The position numbers and the translations under genes are program-made. The notes beneath the pieces were generated by a model. The model ran no database searches, was not told the origin of the DNA, and worked only from the letters and a program-made list of their open reading frames with translations. DNA of 64,000 bases from Perca fluviatilis (taxonomy: Eukaryota; Chordata; Actinopteri; Perciformes; Percidae): assembly GCF_010015445.1 (NCBI RefSeq), contig NC_053121.1, positions 31,857,434 through 31,921,433 of the forward strand. Direction: 5' to 3'. Below are positions 31,991 through 44,340 of the stretch, one piece after another (the first letter of the stretch is position 1; each line of letters begins with the position of its first letter).

Positions 31991-33879
31991 CATCCTTTCT
32001 CACAGTCTGAGACAATGTCTGAGATGCCCAGAGGCCGCAGACCAGCTTTTAATTATACAGGGAAATGTTTTATTTTTCTTTACAGGAAAATAATTCATTG
32101 TGTCTTCCATATTGTTTTAGAAAAGGCAAGGATGACACAATACTCATTAAATGTACGAATATTTGCATTTTTCTCTCCTCTGGGGGACATGTGGGGCGGC
32201 GGGTTTCATATAAACATTAATAACAATTGTTTTTATTACTTCTGCTGATGAGAAATGAGGGTTACAATGCATTTCACACAAAATCTGTGTTTACTGAATT
32301 TGCCCTCATGAAGTTTGAAGAAAGTTTAAATCTCTTTAAAAGTTCTAGAGCCACAAAGAGGAGTGTTGTTGTTTTCTTGTCATCACTTTTTTAATAATTA
32401 GAAAAGTATCCTTACACCTTGGAATAACTTTGATTTAAGTTTAACAATACTACTGAAAATATCTCTTTCCGTCCCCGGTGACAAAAGCATGAGGGTGAAT
32501 GAAGGTAGGTACTGGTGCCATACGTCCGAATCCATTCATCATAAGATATTTCATCTAAAGAATATACCAAATCTGCTTTAAAAATCCAACCTGTGTAGCA
32601 AACTTCTTTTTAATGTTAATATTACAGAGGACATGGTGGTAGCTACAGCCCTGAGTGCCATTGTACCCAGTAGTCAACAGACATCCAGACATCTACAGTA
32701 GGCCAATGGGCTTTGGTTGAAAATAACTGTTGTTTTAAAAGCATCTAGGTGCCTAAATTAAAATGCTGGTTAACCTAGACATCTAAAAAACATTTCGTTA
32801 AGATTTAACCCATACTCCTTCACGTGTGTTTTGACCTAAAAAAAAAAAAAAAAAAAAACATGCTTACTTGTGAGTACATTTGACGACAGTTAGAGATCTA
32901 CTACAGATTTGTTGCAGATGAGTTAGGTATCTATCTGGACCTACGATACTCTGGACAATAGATAACATGCTGCAGCTATTGATCTCTGCTGGTATTTTAA
33001 GTTTTGGGTGAGGGGCGCTCTATCAAGTTTCCAGGCACAACTGCTCAGTCTGCCTGCTAGCTGCCGCATCTTTAGAGCCCCCTTATGTTCCCAGAGCTGG
33101 TCAGCGGAGGGGGCTCCTGGGGTTGCAAGTTAACGCTGGCTGGAGAGAGTAAAGATAGATCCCAAAGTTAAATCAGAAATAGCCATGCCCTTAATAGTCT
33201 GGAGGCATCTAATGAAGTTGTTTGCATTTGTCGACCATCTATTTTTTGGTAATATTCTACATATCAAGATATGTCTTACAATGTTTCGACCCCAAACCCA
33301 TTATTTCTAACCCATATGCCCTCTATGAACAGATATTTTCTTACAAATAACTTAATTAATTTTAAAGAATTTTTTACGAAAGTCACAGCTTGAGATTCTG
33401 TGTAAAGCGTATGTAAAACTGAATGCATTGTGTCCTGCCCTGACATCCAGTTTCAGACACAATCACATTCAAGACAATGGGTAGAAAAGATGCGATGGCT
33501 AATTTGAACCCACCATATCAGCCACCATTATCACAGTAAGAGACAGAGACCCTGGCAGCGTTGCTGATTACAAATACTGTGGTGTTATTTAAGAAATTGC
33601 TCATTTGGCAAATGCTCATGTCGTCTGAAACCTAAATGCTCATCTTCATCGATGCGTTTCATGGGATTTGTTTTTTAATTTAAACAGACAAAAGGAAACC
33701 AGAAAAACAGACATATAGTGGGACACATAATCATTGACATAACTGTTCAACAGTACAGTTGAGCCTCACATTCAACCTTGATAGACACATCCCTCAAAAC
33801 AAAAAACACACGACTCACAAGGGAAATAAGCAACAGTGAGCCTAATGATGGAAACAACTTAATGTGGCAGCAACATTGC
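31991..33879. other. Unique sequence, possibly with old repeats
   Basis: A 21-A run lies at 32838-32858. The 33000-33130 stretch (GGGTGAGGGGCGCTCTATCA, CAGCGGAGGGGGCTCCTGGG) looks repeat-like but I cannot name it. No gene is supported. Confidence 0.4.
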
Positions 33880-34080
33880 CCAGACTCCTCCCCGACAGCG
33901 CAGTTTGGCATGGTGTGCATGCGTAATGTCCATTTGGGACGGACAAGCTAATTTAGCGTGAACTACACCGTGCGGCCCTAATGATCACCAAGCCGCCAAA
34001 GTCTCCCCTTATCACAATCATACTGTGGTCCAGTCACAGCGCAGGCATAGCTGCAAAGGTGGAAATCATTTGAAACTGAA
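33880..34080. promoter_or_regulatory. Candidate conserved non-coding element
   Basis: TTTGGCATGGTGTGCATGCG, GACAAGCTAATTTAGCGTGA, CCGTGCGGCCCTAATGATCA and CACCAAGCCGCCAAAGTC. Dense, repeat-free and with ATTA/TAAT cores. Inference only. Confidence 0.4.
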
Positions 34081-35280
34081 GCTGAGGTTTGGAATACGAC
34101 CTTTCGCCGTTAACACATGGCAAGCTGACAGGAATTATGTGGACGAATAAGTGTCCTGACGTCAATGAGACACCTGTTGGGCAAATCAAACTCACTGGGT
34201 CCTGCTTTATTTTCCTGATATTCCCTTTCTTTCCCTCTCAATCCCGCAGTCTGACTTTGACTCTTTCAGTCATTCACACAGGTACAGGAAGACGTGCATA
34301 CCCACATGCACACAACTGTTGACCAAACTCAGAGTAGAACTTCTTAAAACCCTAAATCCGGCCAACAAGGTTGACAGACATGACAAAAACAAAGATGAAC
34401 GTCAACCAGCAGTCGGTGAGAATAATCGTTGTCACATCAATTAAACCACATGACAGGATATTGATAGACAAACAGCGACTCTTCCAAAACGAGCACTTTG
34501 CTAAGGTGCTGTAACTGATCGTGTGAATGATGAACCCCCAGACTGGAGTTTCGGCTGGCCGTGGTGGTGTGTCTCCAAAAGTCTTCCCCAGGGAAACATC
34601 ATCCCCACCTCGTGCCACTGTCCTTCTCGGTAACGCTATATCCACATCAGAGAGGCTGGCCCCATTGATTTAGCACTTAGCTCCATCGTCCCATATGAAC
34701 AGTTATCATTTTTGGCTGGGGGCCAGGGTCCAGGCGTCAAAGTGACCAATCAATGATCCGAACTTTGGAAAAGGGGATGGCAGAGTTTCAGATGAGGTGT
34801 AGATTACAGGAAATATGGTATCATACTGAACTGCGTATATGTATGAGGGGCTATACAAGAAGGTAATACGGATGACATATTAGTCACATTAATGTTGTTA
34901 AGAACAGAAAATAAAGTTTTCTAGAAGTAAAACAGATACATCAGGTTGTACTCAATGTCAGCTCTAGTTGGAGATGACTTCAAGTCATTAAGTTAGTACA
35001 ATAGATTTAACTACAACTTGTTCAACTTGCTATGTAATTACTATGGTATGCTATGTTATTACTTTGCAAATGTAAAGGTAGATATGATTGAGTTCAACCT
35101 GCAAATTCTTTCAGACTATTCATAGAAAACATCAGTGGTAGTAAGAGGGTACATTCTTATTTTCTGCATCATAAATTGCATCTAAAATATGCTTTTTGTT
35201 TTACCTCCAATGCCACTATAAACATCTTGCGTTCCACAATACCTATGCATGGTAACAGTATGGTTAAAGTTAGGAAAAGA
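34081..35280. other. Unique sequence with a weaker candidate block
   Basis: 34540-34760 (GGCTGGCCCCATTGATTTAG, CATCGTCCCATATGAACAG) may be regulatory. The 97-codon minus frame 34352-34645 has no motif. The rest is AT-rich with nothing recognised. Confidence 0.35.
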
Positions 35281-35340
35281 TCCTTATATCCTTATCCTTA
35301 GATCCTAGATCCTCAGATCCTTAGATCCTCAGATCCTTAT
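35281..35340 (+). repeat. Short minisatellite of AGATCCT(T/C) units
   Basis: TCCTTAGATCCTAGATCCTC and similar words repeat six or seven times with a unit of 7-8 bases. The array is imperfect. Confidence 0.8.
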
Positions 35341-35419
35341 AAGTTGAAATAAATGATTGCATCTGAGTTGTGAGAATGCAGCCCATTCTTCTTTTCTTTT
35401 TTTTTTTACTATAGGGAAA

Positions 35420-35640
35420 GATCATGGTTAGGGCAAATGAACTGGTTGAGGTTTGGCAGGTAAAATGTTTGGTTAGGTTTTGGGAAAGATCAGAGTAACG
35501 GTTAATAAAAAGGCGAACGTTCATTGCAGGTCTAAAACGAGAATGCAAACTCCGGTCTCCTGAATAAAAGTCTGACACATTACATGCCCATCCACCACCT
35601 ATTCCTCCACACCCTTACGTTCCACCTCACTACATAAAGG
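35420..35640. repeat. Diverged copy of the GTTTAGG/GTGAAAGTCC repeat
   Basis: GATCATGGTTAGGGCAAATG and GGTTAGGTTTTGGGAAAGAT precede CTCCGGTCTCCTGAATAAAA and CATCCACCACC. The order matches 20975-21130, with about 75-80% identity by eye in the second block. Confidence 0.5.
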
Positions 35641-37539
35641 AGACGCTTGTAAATCGTCCAATATGGACGTAATTCTTAGGATACTGGGCTGTTTTTCCTC
35701 CATGTAAACTGTAAAGTGGTACAAATCAGAAGCTATCACCTGAAGACTTGTATCATACCCTACACCTACTGTATATGTGTATATCACATGTGAAAAACAC
35801 TATCTGACTCACAGCAGTGTCTGCACTTAATTCAACAATGTGTTTCAGGTGTATTTGAAGGGCCAATGAAAATGTTTGTAAAATAAAGTGCAGACTCTTC
35901 CAGTGAGTCGGGTTGCGTTGCAGTTATTTTTTTACGTTTAACTTGAGCACCTAGTTGATTGGTAAAGTACTGACAGTCCACTTTTCTTTAAGCATGCACA
36001 ATTATGCGGAAAGCCTGTTTTACTTCATCATGACTCCCTTGTCACGGCAACAGTTGAGAAGCCGCTTTCAAACAATCAGACAACTTTCTCCTTTCCATCA
36101 AGAGAGTTTGGGTTGCAATCCTAATTTCTGAACAGTCTGTTTAAGCACTCTCTTGGGACTGCAGAGCAGCATGGCTAGCAGATGGGAAGTTTTGCTTGAA
36201 GATCATCTGCATGACATTTGAGATCTGACTACTTTCACAGGGGCCACAGTTTGTCTTCATGTTTTCATGTCTGAGTTACTGACTCGGACTGTGTGAGCTC
36301 TGAGATTTCACTAAAACGGAGACAACCTGCAACAAAACCCGCTCCTAACAAGTAATGAAAAGCATCAAATTGGTTCAATTAATGGCAATTATTTAGTAAT
36401 TTTGTACCAGGCAACTTCCCAGTTCAGCCAGAATTAATATTCATAATGGATGATTCTGCAGCAAACTATTTACGTCCAATACCAATGTTCAGTGCCAGTG
36501 CTATTGGCATTGCAAAGTTGTGTAGGTTAAGGTGGTAGGGCTGATATTTGTGAAAATTTCTAGAGATCAAGACTAATTGATTTTTTTCCCCCACACTCTT
36601 GATCTAACCTTAAACAAATGTTTTAGTTGCTTGACCATATCTCCATTTGCCTTTTCCTAACCTTAACCACCCAGCAGTTCCCATGTGCAAATATCATAGA
36701 AATAAATCATTTTTATAATCTGGTGTTTGTTAGCGGCCCTAAGTATAGTCAGGAGAAAACTTTTAAGTGGTTCATTACAGTGAAATCTGCAATGTGTCAT
36801 TAGTTAATAGTGCAGTCGTTAAATCTAAATTTGCTCTACTCAATGACCAGGGGTGGGAGGGATAAAACAAGCAGCAGCAGTCTCACGGATTGTTGGATTA
36901 TCCTGCTTTCTTGCATGAAGCACTAAATTCCTGAGCAGATAGGTTTGTATTTTGTTTTTCAAATTGTTGTCACAGATTTTCAAATTCACTTCTGTTAATT
37001 AAGTATAATTGGATAAGTACATTTCTGCATACAAATGTCTCAAATATCAAAACGCTAATCTAGTCCAAATAGAGTCTAGATGTGCCATGGGCCTGTTAAA
37101 AAAAAAAAAGGTTGTCAGTGTACAAATATAAAAACCTGTTCAGAAGAATCATCAAATACTGTAACTTCATTGAAAGCAGAGAGAAATGTGTATTAATACC
37201 TGGCTCCGAACACTGCAGTTGTATGTTCCACATCATATGAAACACAGTAGATACAGTTACACAGGTTCTTTTTTTTCTTTGCTTTATGACACATTTATCA
37301 TTCAAATGGTTGGTATTTGAAAGCATTACATTCTAGTTCAGGTGGTATGTGTTTTCTTTGTATTAATGCTTTTTTTATGAGCAGTGACTCAGTATTCATC
37401 TAAAAAAAGAAAAATGGTAAATGGATATTTTTTTCTCAGGCTTTCCATCTTGGATAAATATCCCTGGTTATTCAGTTTAAAAGTAAACACATTTCTCAAC
37501 CTAATATTTGTCTCCCTGAAGGATGCACGTCCTGGTTAA
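35641..37539. other. Unique AT-rich sequence
   Basis: A word at about 36603-36675 (ACCTTAAACAAATGTTTTAG, CCTTTTCCTAACCTTAACCA) is probably an old repeat fragment, related to 10815-10860. No gene is supported. Confidence 0.4.
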
Positions 37540-37760
37540 TCAAACGTTATCACCCTTTATTGGAAATGCTATTAACGAAGAAGCGGTTTCTGAGAGGAGT
37601 AATTTACCATCTTCTTCCCACGTCTAAAATTGGGACGGGTTAATTGTGTTATCACCGTCTTGTTAATTTACCTAATAATTTCTCATTTATTTAGATGATG
37701 AGGTCTATAATTCAGCTCACCCAGCTAATAGTCTACCTGTGGATTAAACAAATAACACGT
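37540..37760. promoter_or_regulatory. Candidate conserved non-coding element
   Basis: GGGACGGGTTAATTGTGTTA, TCACCGTCTTGTTAATTTAC, CTAATAATTTCTCATTTATT and CAGCTCACCCAGCTAATAG. At least six ATTA-type cores sit in 200 bases of complex sequence. Inference only. Confidence 0.4.
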
Positions 37761-38099
37761 TTCGCAATACAATACTCCATAAGCCTTTTCTTTTTGTTAA
37801 GTAGCTTGCAATACTGTATGTCTTCTCAGCAACTTGGAGATGATAAACAAATTCATACAAATTGAAATATTAATTATGTGCTTTTGCCTTGTAGCTGTTT
37901 TCACTGTGCTGTTGAAGATGTATGTGGACAGCCACCCACAAACAGTCTATAAACAAAGCATCAGGCTGTCTTTGAGACTTCACATGAACACCGGTTAAAG
38001 TTACTCAGGCTACCGAAGAATACCGTAATTCCTCCGTTCAGTTAGACCTTAGAACCCAAGCTTCCATCCTTAACAAAAGCCATGTATATATCGGCTCAA
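37761..38099. other. Unassigned, may include hAT intron sequence
   Basis: Sequence next to the hAT exon (38100) could belong to that element's first intron. The element's other end is not visible. Confidence 0.3.
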
Positions 38100-38351
38100 T
38101 CAGATCCACTGCTGGCTGTTCCAATTTAACGGGAGAGAGGAGCAAGAGGGGTTAGGATAGACCGGCCTCTGACCACCATCTTCAGCCAGAGAGGACATTA
38201 TTTCTTCAGCTTCTTCTTGCGGTGTCACCCCAACGGGAGGTGTACTAACAGGGCTTGCAGCAGGTGAATTGGTCGTGCTATTAACGTCATCGCTACACAA
38301 TTTCTTAGTAAAACCAAAATGAATGAAACTGCCTTGTTTTCTTTTTCCCAT
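38100..38351 (-). pseudogene. hAT (ZMYM1/TTF-like) transposase, N-terminal exon
   Basis: On the minus strand an ATG at 38351 opens an 83-codon frame, MGKRKQGSFIHFGFTKKLCS and on, with a serine/proline/threonine-rich middle (SPAASPVSTPPVGVTP), an EEAEEIMSSL segment and LNWNSQQWI before the stop. Fish hAT-derived proteins often start with a MGKRK/MKRK basic head before a low-complexity linker and a TTF zinc finger. The terminal repeat of a hAT element lies 410 bases upstream on the same strand (38763), the expected position for exon 1. Zinc-finger and catalytic exons are not found, so the copy is dead or continues only as debris below 38100. Confidence 0.5.
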
Positions 38352-38763
38352 GGCTATATGACGCTTACTGCAGAATGGATTTCAGGGACTTTGCGCGCCG
38401 ATTAATGGCCTCCAACGTTTATATTTTTTCTACAAATCTTTGAGTTAACATGTATAAACATGAGTTGAATTTGCACCGCAGCGCCGCCATGCCTTGATGC
38501 TCATGACAAGAATAGCATGTATAGTTATCGGAAGTGAATTAGGTTTAAATCGCCATCATGCATGAATGAATGATATTTTTGCAGTTTTACACATAATAAT
38601 CCACGATGACCACATTACACAAAACTGAAACAGCACGTCAAAATGACACACTGTTAATATTTTTAGAGACCCCCCAATATTTCACAAATCACGTTTTCAG
38701 GGGAGCCCATGTCTTATTAAGGGGAGCCGAGCTCCCCCTAGCTCCCCCGTAGTTCGCACCCTG
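38352..38763 (-). mobile_element. 5' end of a hAT element
   Basis: Read on the minus strand the end is CAGGGTGCGAACTACGGGGG, then AGCTAGGGGGAGCTCGGCTC. A CAGGG(T) start is typical of hAT ends, and the GGGGAGC words alternate in direct and inverted order. The promoter/5'-UTR stretch leads to the ATG at 38351. No target duplication can be tested because the other end is missing. Confidence 0.6.
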
Positions 38764-39189
38764 TAAGACGTGAAGTTTAGGTGGTGGATGTTTGTTAGGA
38801 ATTTGACTTTGGTGACTAATTTTCCTGTTCCATCTAATGCCATTAGTCAGTGTTGACATTTTTATCGTTTAACCCTTAACTACCATCTTCATGTAAATTT
38901 AAGCTGTACTTCTGTATTAGGATTTTGCGGATGTTAAATAAGGTCGGTTCAAGCTCACTGAACAAACAGACCGCGTGTACAGTGAGTACAGGCAAGCAGC
39001 CTGAGTACACATAACATGTTTTTTACTTCAAAGCACTATGACAGAACTTTAGTTTGAAGAGGCACCTTAGTCAATATGACTAGGGCTCTTGAAGATTGGT
39101 CTTACATTGGTAAACTAAATCAACAGCCTTGCAGGCTAAGTCAACAATGATAATTTGCTGCTACTACTGCTAGCTTTTGGTGAGCTAAT
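38764..39189. other. Unique sequence
   Basis: Nothing recognised. Confidence 0.4.
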
Positions 39190-39289
39190 CATATCAGTAG
39201 AAAAATAATCAGTTCTCAGTCTATAAAGCATCAAAATTAACCCGTGCTGAGCAGTGATGCACAGCAGTTCGAAAGACTGCAGTTCATCG

Positions 39290-39560
39290 AGTGGCCACTT
39301 GAGGTTGGCTCTAGAAGTGAGTCGATCGCCAAAGACCCCCCATGTTAAAATGGTCAACTTCACAGCAGAATTAAATTAAATGTTTACAGCCTGGTTCAAA
39401 CGGTTTTGATCTCTATTGCTAAGTTTACCCTCCATGACAACTCCGAAGGGGGGTGATTCTTTTTATAACTCATCCGATTAAATTATATTCAGGCTCAAAG
39501 TTCTGCATAATTAAGGGCATGGCCACTTTGAGTGACAGGTGGCTGTAGTGAAACCAGGGA
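39290..39560. repeat. Dispersed teleost repeat
   Basis: ACCCCCCATGTTAAAATGGT, GTTTACAGCCTGGTTCAAAC, TTTATAACTCATCCGATTAA and GGGCATGGCCACTTTGAGTG match words I remember from a repeat common in spiny-rayed fish. The ends are not resolved. Confidence 0.45.
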
Positions 39561-39689
39561 TTTTCTATGGACAAAATACACACGGCGATAAACTGGTAAG
39601 AGCAAATTACGTTTAACCATGTATCCAGCTAATTTAAATAGCTCACGTTACTGTATTGTGTCAACAGTTAACTTCATTTAATCTATATG

Positions 39690-39912
39690 TGGCGCTTTCC
39701 TTTGCGGGGTGCAAATGTAAGAAGATCCTTCCCGAGAACGTTTTGCAGATCCACCATTGCTGCGACCGGAGCTTAGCGCCGCCCAAGACGATTGTGATTT
39801 GTTCAAAGAAATGCAAACAACCCAGAACATATTTTTCTTCTATCCAGGAGTGTATGAGTGGAGGGACCTTACTCGGCAGCGCTGTGGAGGAAGGTCAAAT
39901 AGATAGCGGAGA
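39690..39912 (-). mobile_element. Diverged minus-strand relative of MITE family A
   Basis: Reversed, the stretch gives GACCTTCCTCCACAGCGCTG, later CAAATCACAATCGTCTTGGG with CGGCGCTAAG, and TCTCGGGAAGGATCTTC. These occur in the same order as CCTTCCTCCACAGCGCTGTG, CCAATCACAGTCGTTTTGGG and AGGAAGGAACTTG in the copies at 2792 and 9701. The GCTTTGCCAG start and GATATAGAC end are not found. The 96-codon plus frame here (39656-39946) is explained by this repeat. Confidence 0.5.
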
Positions 39913-39960
39913 TAGCAAAAGGGTAGTAGAATGCCGGTCTAAATAGCTGGCCAATGGCAG

Positions 39961-40629
39961 GCATATACCCACAGTCTACATTCAGTGAGTCAGACTAGAA
40001 CAAGATGGTCTTAATGGTTAAATGAAACTAGCATGAAACCATACCCTGGCTCAGGTATTGATGTTAGATGCTTTGTAAATGCATCCATCCACTCCAATAT
40101 TTTCCTTTTCCGTGTTTGGGTGACAGCTCTGACTCTGACTGATCTCAAAACTTACTTGTCTCAGTACATTCATGAACTGGAGTGGAGCTTCGGGATCTGC
40201 GTGTCTTTTTTCATTCAAGTGAAACATTTCCAACTCACATGAACATGTTTGGGCCTTGGCTCACACTGACTTGAGCAACTTCAAAGCTTTTAGCATCCGT
40301 CTCGATGTCTTTTCATTGGATTTGTGATTTGCAATCACATCCCTTATAAAAGGTTTCATCAGACTGAAATGTCATGTTTACAATGAAGACACCTTTAGAA
40401 CTTCACTCTTCTTCCGGCTTTGCTACTACATAAACGTAAGATGTTGAGCAAATGACCAATATCGTCTTTATTTGGTGCACACTCATTTTACAGATCAGAC
40501 TTGCTGCCTCAAATCTACTTCTTAAAGCTTGCATTAAGGTAAGTGACAAATCCATTATTGCACATATCCTACGCCATCATGCAGTTAAAAAAAAAATACA
40601 TGCCATTTAATATGAAAAATGTAATATTA
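39961..40629. other. Unique sequence
   Basis: Nothing recognised. Short frames on both strands near 40033-40242 lack motifs. Confidence 0.4.
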
Positions 40630-41095
40630 TTAGTAAAAGGCGGCCTGGAGGGAAGCACCATCATACAGCACTCCTGAACTCGGGCTGTACATCTCCATTT
40701 AAGAGGCCTCGTAAAGATTTGCCGTGTTTTGTGCTCAAAGCAAGGAGAAAATTGGGTGCCATTGCAACAAATGAATACCACCGTGTCTTGGAGGCAAATG
40801 AAAACCCTTCACTCTGAGTGGATCTAAGCAGCCAGGAGTCAGTCTCGGCTCTCCCTGGTGTCACCTCTAGCCTATTAGTCTCTGTAAAGGATGATGAATT
40901 AGAGACAGAGGGGGAGGAAAGCCTCAGTTCCGATGTCGAAGATGGGGGTCATAAGAATGATAAAGTGAACAGCGTGAGCGCTTTAATGGGCGACACCAGC
41001 AGAGAGGGCGGAAAGAATGAGGAACATGAAATCTTAAAGAGGGTATTTCCATGTTGTTCTCTCACTGGTCTGGAGGCCGATACAAAAACGTGAGC
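40630..41095 (+). promoter_or_regulatory. Candidate conserved block with an acidic 91-codon frame
   Basis: 40640-40820 is repeat-free (GGCGGCCTGGAGGGAAGCAC, CACCGTGTCTTGGAGGCAAA) and enhancer-like. From 40818 a plus frame of 91 codons is open, with an acidic segment KDDELETEGEESLSSDVEDG. It has no known domain. Splice sites at either end are weak. It could be an exon of an unknown gene, but I think chance or non-coding function is more likely. Confidence 0.3.
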
Positions 41096-42742
41096 ATTTC
41101 ATTTTCTCAGGTAGGACATGCGCTATTTCGTTGGCCCAAGTTGACAAGTTGACAGAGACAAAGACAAAGAATGACAGGAGCCATCTATCTTAGACTAGAT
41201 CAAACATACTGTTCTGCCATTTCACTACTGTATGAAGACACTCAGACATGTATATGAAGAGATGACAAAATATGTGAAAGATTTCATCTGAAAAAATGTC
41301 AAAATCATATTACTGGTCAAAATTTGGTGTGTCACATTTAGGTGTTAACATGTATATTTCTTCAGATTGTCATGCAATAAATCCTGTTTTTGTAATAGAT
41401 TGGCAGAGTCCGCCATCCCCGCACTGAATTCAAATTGTCTACCTTCACAGAAGGAATTCACACATACATGCAAGTAATCCAGTGTTACTGTTTGTAATTT
41501 TATCTCACTAATATTAGCCTAAATGTTAATAGTTTCACTTGCTTACAGTTGTGTCAGAGCTGTATTAAGTTACAGCTAATGAAAACAGGACATTTCCTGT
41601 AAACAATCAAGTGGCAAAACACTGGGTGGCTTTTATTGAAGAGCAGTCACAGGAAACGCAATGTATTTGTCACTGAGGTTAGCGCTAACTGCAATCGTTG
41701 GCATGAAATCGGATCGCGGTTGCTCATAGCATGATGGAAAGTGAACAATTATTGACCAACTTCTTTGTTAAAATAACAATAATACTCAATGAAATGAGTT
41801 TATTTGGCTGCACTGTAAACAGATACACCAAACCTCTACTGTATTACAAAGTAGCTGCTCAACGAGTGTTTGCGGTAGTATTAAACCACACTTGCTGCTA
41901 CCACCAGTAACCATGGATGTCGCCAAATTCAACCACGATTGGAAGTTTGAGGACTATAATTTAAAACCCTCCTATCAAACACTTACTAATAAATATGTAA
42001 AACAAAAAACTTCATCTTGATCACTTATAGTCTCAGCTGATGGGTGTAACGATGCACTTAATTAAAATTACTAAGAGGATTTTCTCTTAAAGTGATTTAA
42101 ATGATTTTAAATAATCCAAAAACAGTATTTATTCTTTCGAGATTTCAAATGAGTTTTAGTATATTACTGCTTAATTGCAAAGACATTCCTTCAATTTGTG
42201 ATGGTCTAAAAAGGTTTTGTGGCCAGTTACATTACCATACTTATCCTAAATTCTTATCTTGGGAAACATTTAAGATTGTGTACTTTTGCAGGATGAAATC
42301 CCTTTTAATAATATCAATATATTGTGTATTTGGGGTTGGTGATGAAGAAATGGGCATGCCTTCATGGGTCATTACATTAACAACTGATGTTGGCAGATCA
42401 TTCCAGCCTCGAAAATAAACCTTTTGCCTCCCGAGATGAGATCAATCATATCTTTACTATGTGAGACAGTGAAAACAAATGGCTATCATATAATATTCCG
42501 AAAGAAGAAACACTTAGTCTGAGCTCTTAATGGGTCTTTGTCTTGCAAAACCTTTCATTTGACATTGACAAACGAGGCACAGTCCTACCTGGAATAACAT
42601 CTTATGCATACTTCAATGGTAATGGCTGGACTGAATGAGGTCATTGTTTCCCCTTATTTACACTGCAGCACTCCTACTCTGCTCCAAGGCCGTATTTGCA
42701 TGCACAACAATTAAGAGCAACTGCAAATTTGTGTGCTTATGT
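41096..42742. other. Unique AT-rich sequence
   Basis: No gene is seen. 41640-41730 (GGTTAGCGCTAACTGCAATC, ATCGGATCGCGGTTGC) is a short CpG-retaining patch. The frame 42101-42418 has no motif. Confidence 0.4.
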
Positions 42743-42763
42743 TTTTATATATATACATATATA

Positions 42764-42807
<44 letters not shown>
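42743..42807. repeat. (TA)n microsatellite
   Basis: A nearly pure TA array with a few C/T interruptions at its 5' end. Confidence 0.9.
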
Positions 42808-42811
<4 letters not shown>

Positions 42812-43139
42812 TGAAATCCATGGTCTTCAAATTAAATTAAAATGTCAGCAGGTCAACAGATTGTACATCATAAATCTGCAGCCGTAGCCAATATATTAAA
42901 ATATTCAAAACAAAGAGGGACTGTCAGTCAGTTTTGATGAATGCTTCAAAGGGCTTTGCCATTTTTCATCTGACAGCTGACATTTGTTTTGCTTTTCAAC
43001 AGAAAATTCATCAATAACAATTATGTTTTGCTGTTATTATAGGTCATTTATCATTGCCAGTAGTCTGCAATTCTATGAGTGTGCATTTTAGGGTCTTGGG
43101 GTAATATTTGCTGTTAATGACACACTCTAAGCTGCGAGC

Positions 43140-43390
43140 AACTCAAATGGACACTCTGTCATGAAAACAGATGTGCTATAAGTGACACATCCTCTCTGCG
43201 AGTGTATTAACCTCTGCTTCTGCTCCTCTGCCATGTGAACTTGCGGTATCCTCTTCCCTGCATGGTTTGCTGACAGCTGAGAAGCTAAGTATTGTGTAAT
43301 TGCAGGAGCCGCGGCAGCATGCCGTGCAATAATACGCTAAGTGACTATTAATCATTTGGGTGACAAATAACAAAATAAAGGCGAGACGTG
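43140..43390. promoter_or_regulatory. Candidate conserved non-coding element
   Basis: GTGTATTAACCTCTGCTTCT, TATTGTGTAATTGCAGGAGC, CGCGGCAGCATGCCGTGCAA and GTGACTATTAATCATTTGGG. Complex sequence with ATTA cores. Inference only. Confidence 0.4.
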
Positions 43391-43476
43391 GGAAGAGACT
43401 TGTATTTGATTGATGTTCTGCAGGAAAAGTTCTCTGTAGCCTAATTGCTGATGAGGCATTCTTTTTCTTTTTTTTC

Positions 43477-43502
43477 GTGTGTGTGTGTGTGTGTGTGTGT
43501 GT
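43477..43502 (+). repeat. (GT)n microsatellite
   Basis: Twelve or so GT units after a T-rich tract. Confidence 0.9.
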
Positions 43503-44170
43503 TGTGTTCTATCCTCTTTGTAAATCCACTATTTCAAAAATGTGATACCAGCTTTGACAATGTAATTGCTTTTATGAAATTAAAACCCATTATTGAAATT
43601 TAACAAAGCAATTTAAGCTTCACTCTCTGTGTGGAACATGTGGTTCTTTATATTCTCTCTTTGAAAACTGTCCAAAATGTACAGTGGCACCAAAACACTA
43701 GCAATACACCTTGCAGGATCTCCAAAGTTCTCTGAAAAAACTTCTGGCTTCTGCAGGCTAGTAGCTCCCGGTAAGCCAAGATCTGTTTTTTGGAGAGTGG
43801 GAAGGACTTCTGGAGTGCGGCATGCAGGGTTACCAGAGCTCGTAAACCTACGATGGCTTGTTTTTATTTCAACATGTGTTAAAAACAGAATCATTGGGTG
43901 TGGCAGCTTTGGAGTTATTGGATGGAACCGTTGACAAAGCAGATTGCTAAGTGATGAAAATAAAGTGTAATGAATAATGTAACTAATGGCTTCTGCTGTT
44001 ATAGCCTGAGTAATTGATGAAGTAATGTGATTAAGTTTTCAAAGAGTAATTTAGTACATTTTCCAAATAACTTGACCGGTAACATAACTTCTTCCGTCCT
44101 GCACATATTCGCTTCTGTCTTCCATTCACTTCAATTTAAGCCTGTTTAACACACAAATATACAAATGTAT
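43503..44170. other. Unique sequence
   Basis: Frames at 43613-43934 on both strands cover moderately complex sequence with no motif. Nothing is supported. Confidence 0.4.
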
Positions 44171-44340
44171 CCATAGGCGGAAATCGCAGGGGGTGCGGGT
44201 GGGTCAGGACCCACCCCATCTGAGGGTTGTCCCTCCCTAGAAATATCATTAAAACCACACTGTGTATTGTAAATAATATATACTTCAAATAATTGTGTAA
44301 TTTTAGGTTTAGAAAGGTTTTGAGTCACCCTTCCCTTGCC
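44171..44340. repeat. Probable DNA-element fragment
   Basis: ATAGGCGGAAATCGCAGGGG with GTGGGTCAGGACCCACCCCA resembles the start of a dispersed fish element. The GGGTGGGTCAGGACCCACCCC word is a near-perfect palindrome. No other end is visible. Confidence 0.35.

Noticed and set aside
43613..43934. Overlapping 93- and 85-codon frames on opposite strands, with TCTTGGCTTACCGGGAGCTA resembling splice sites
   Set aside because: No domain in either frame and no consistent acceptor/donor pair.
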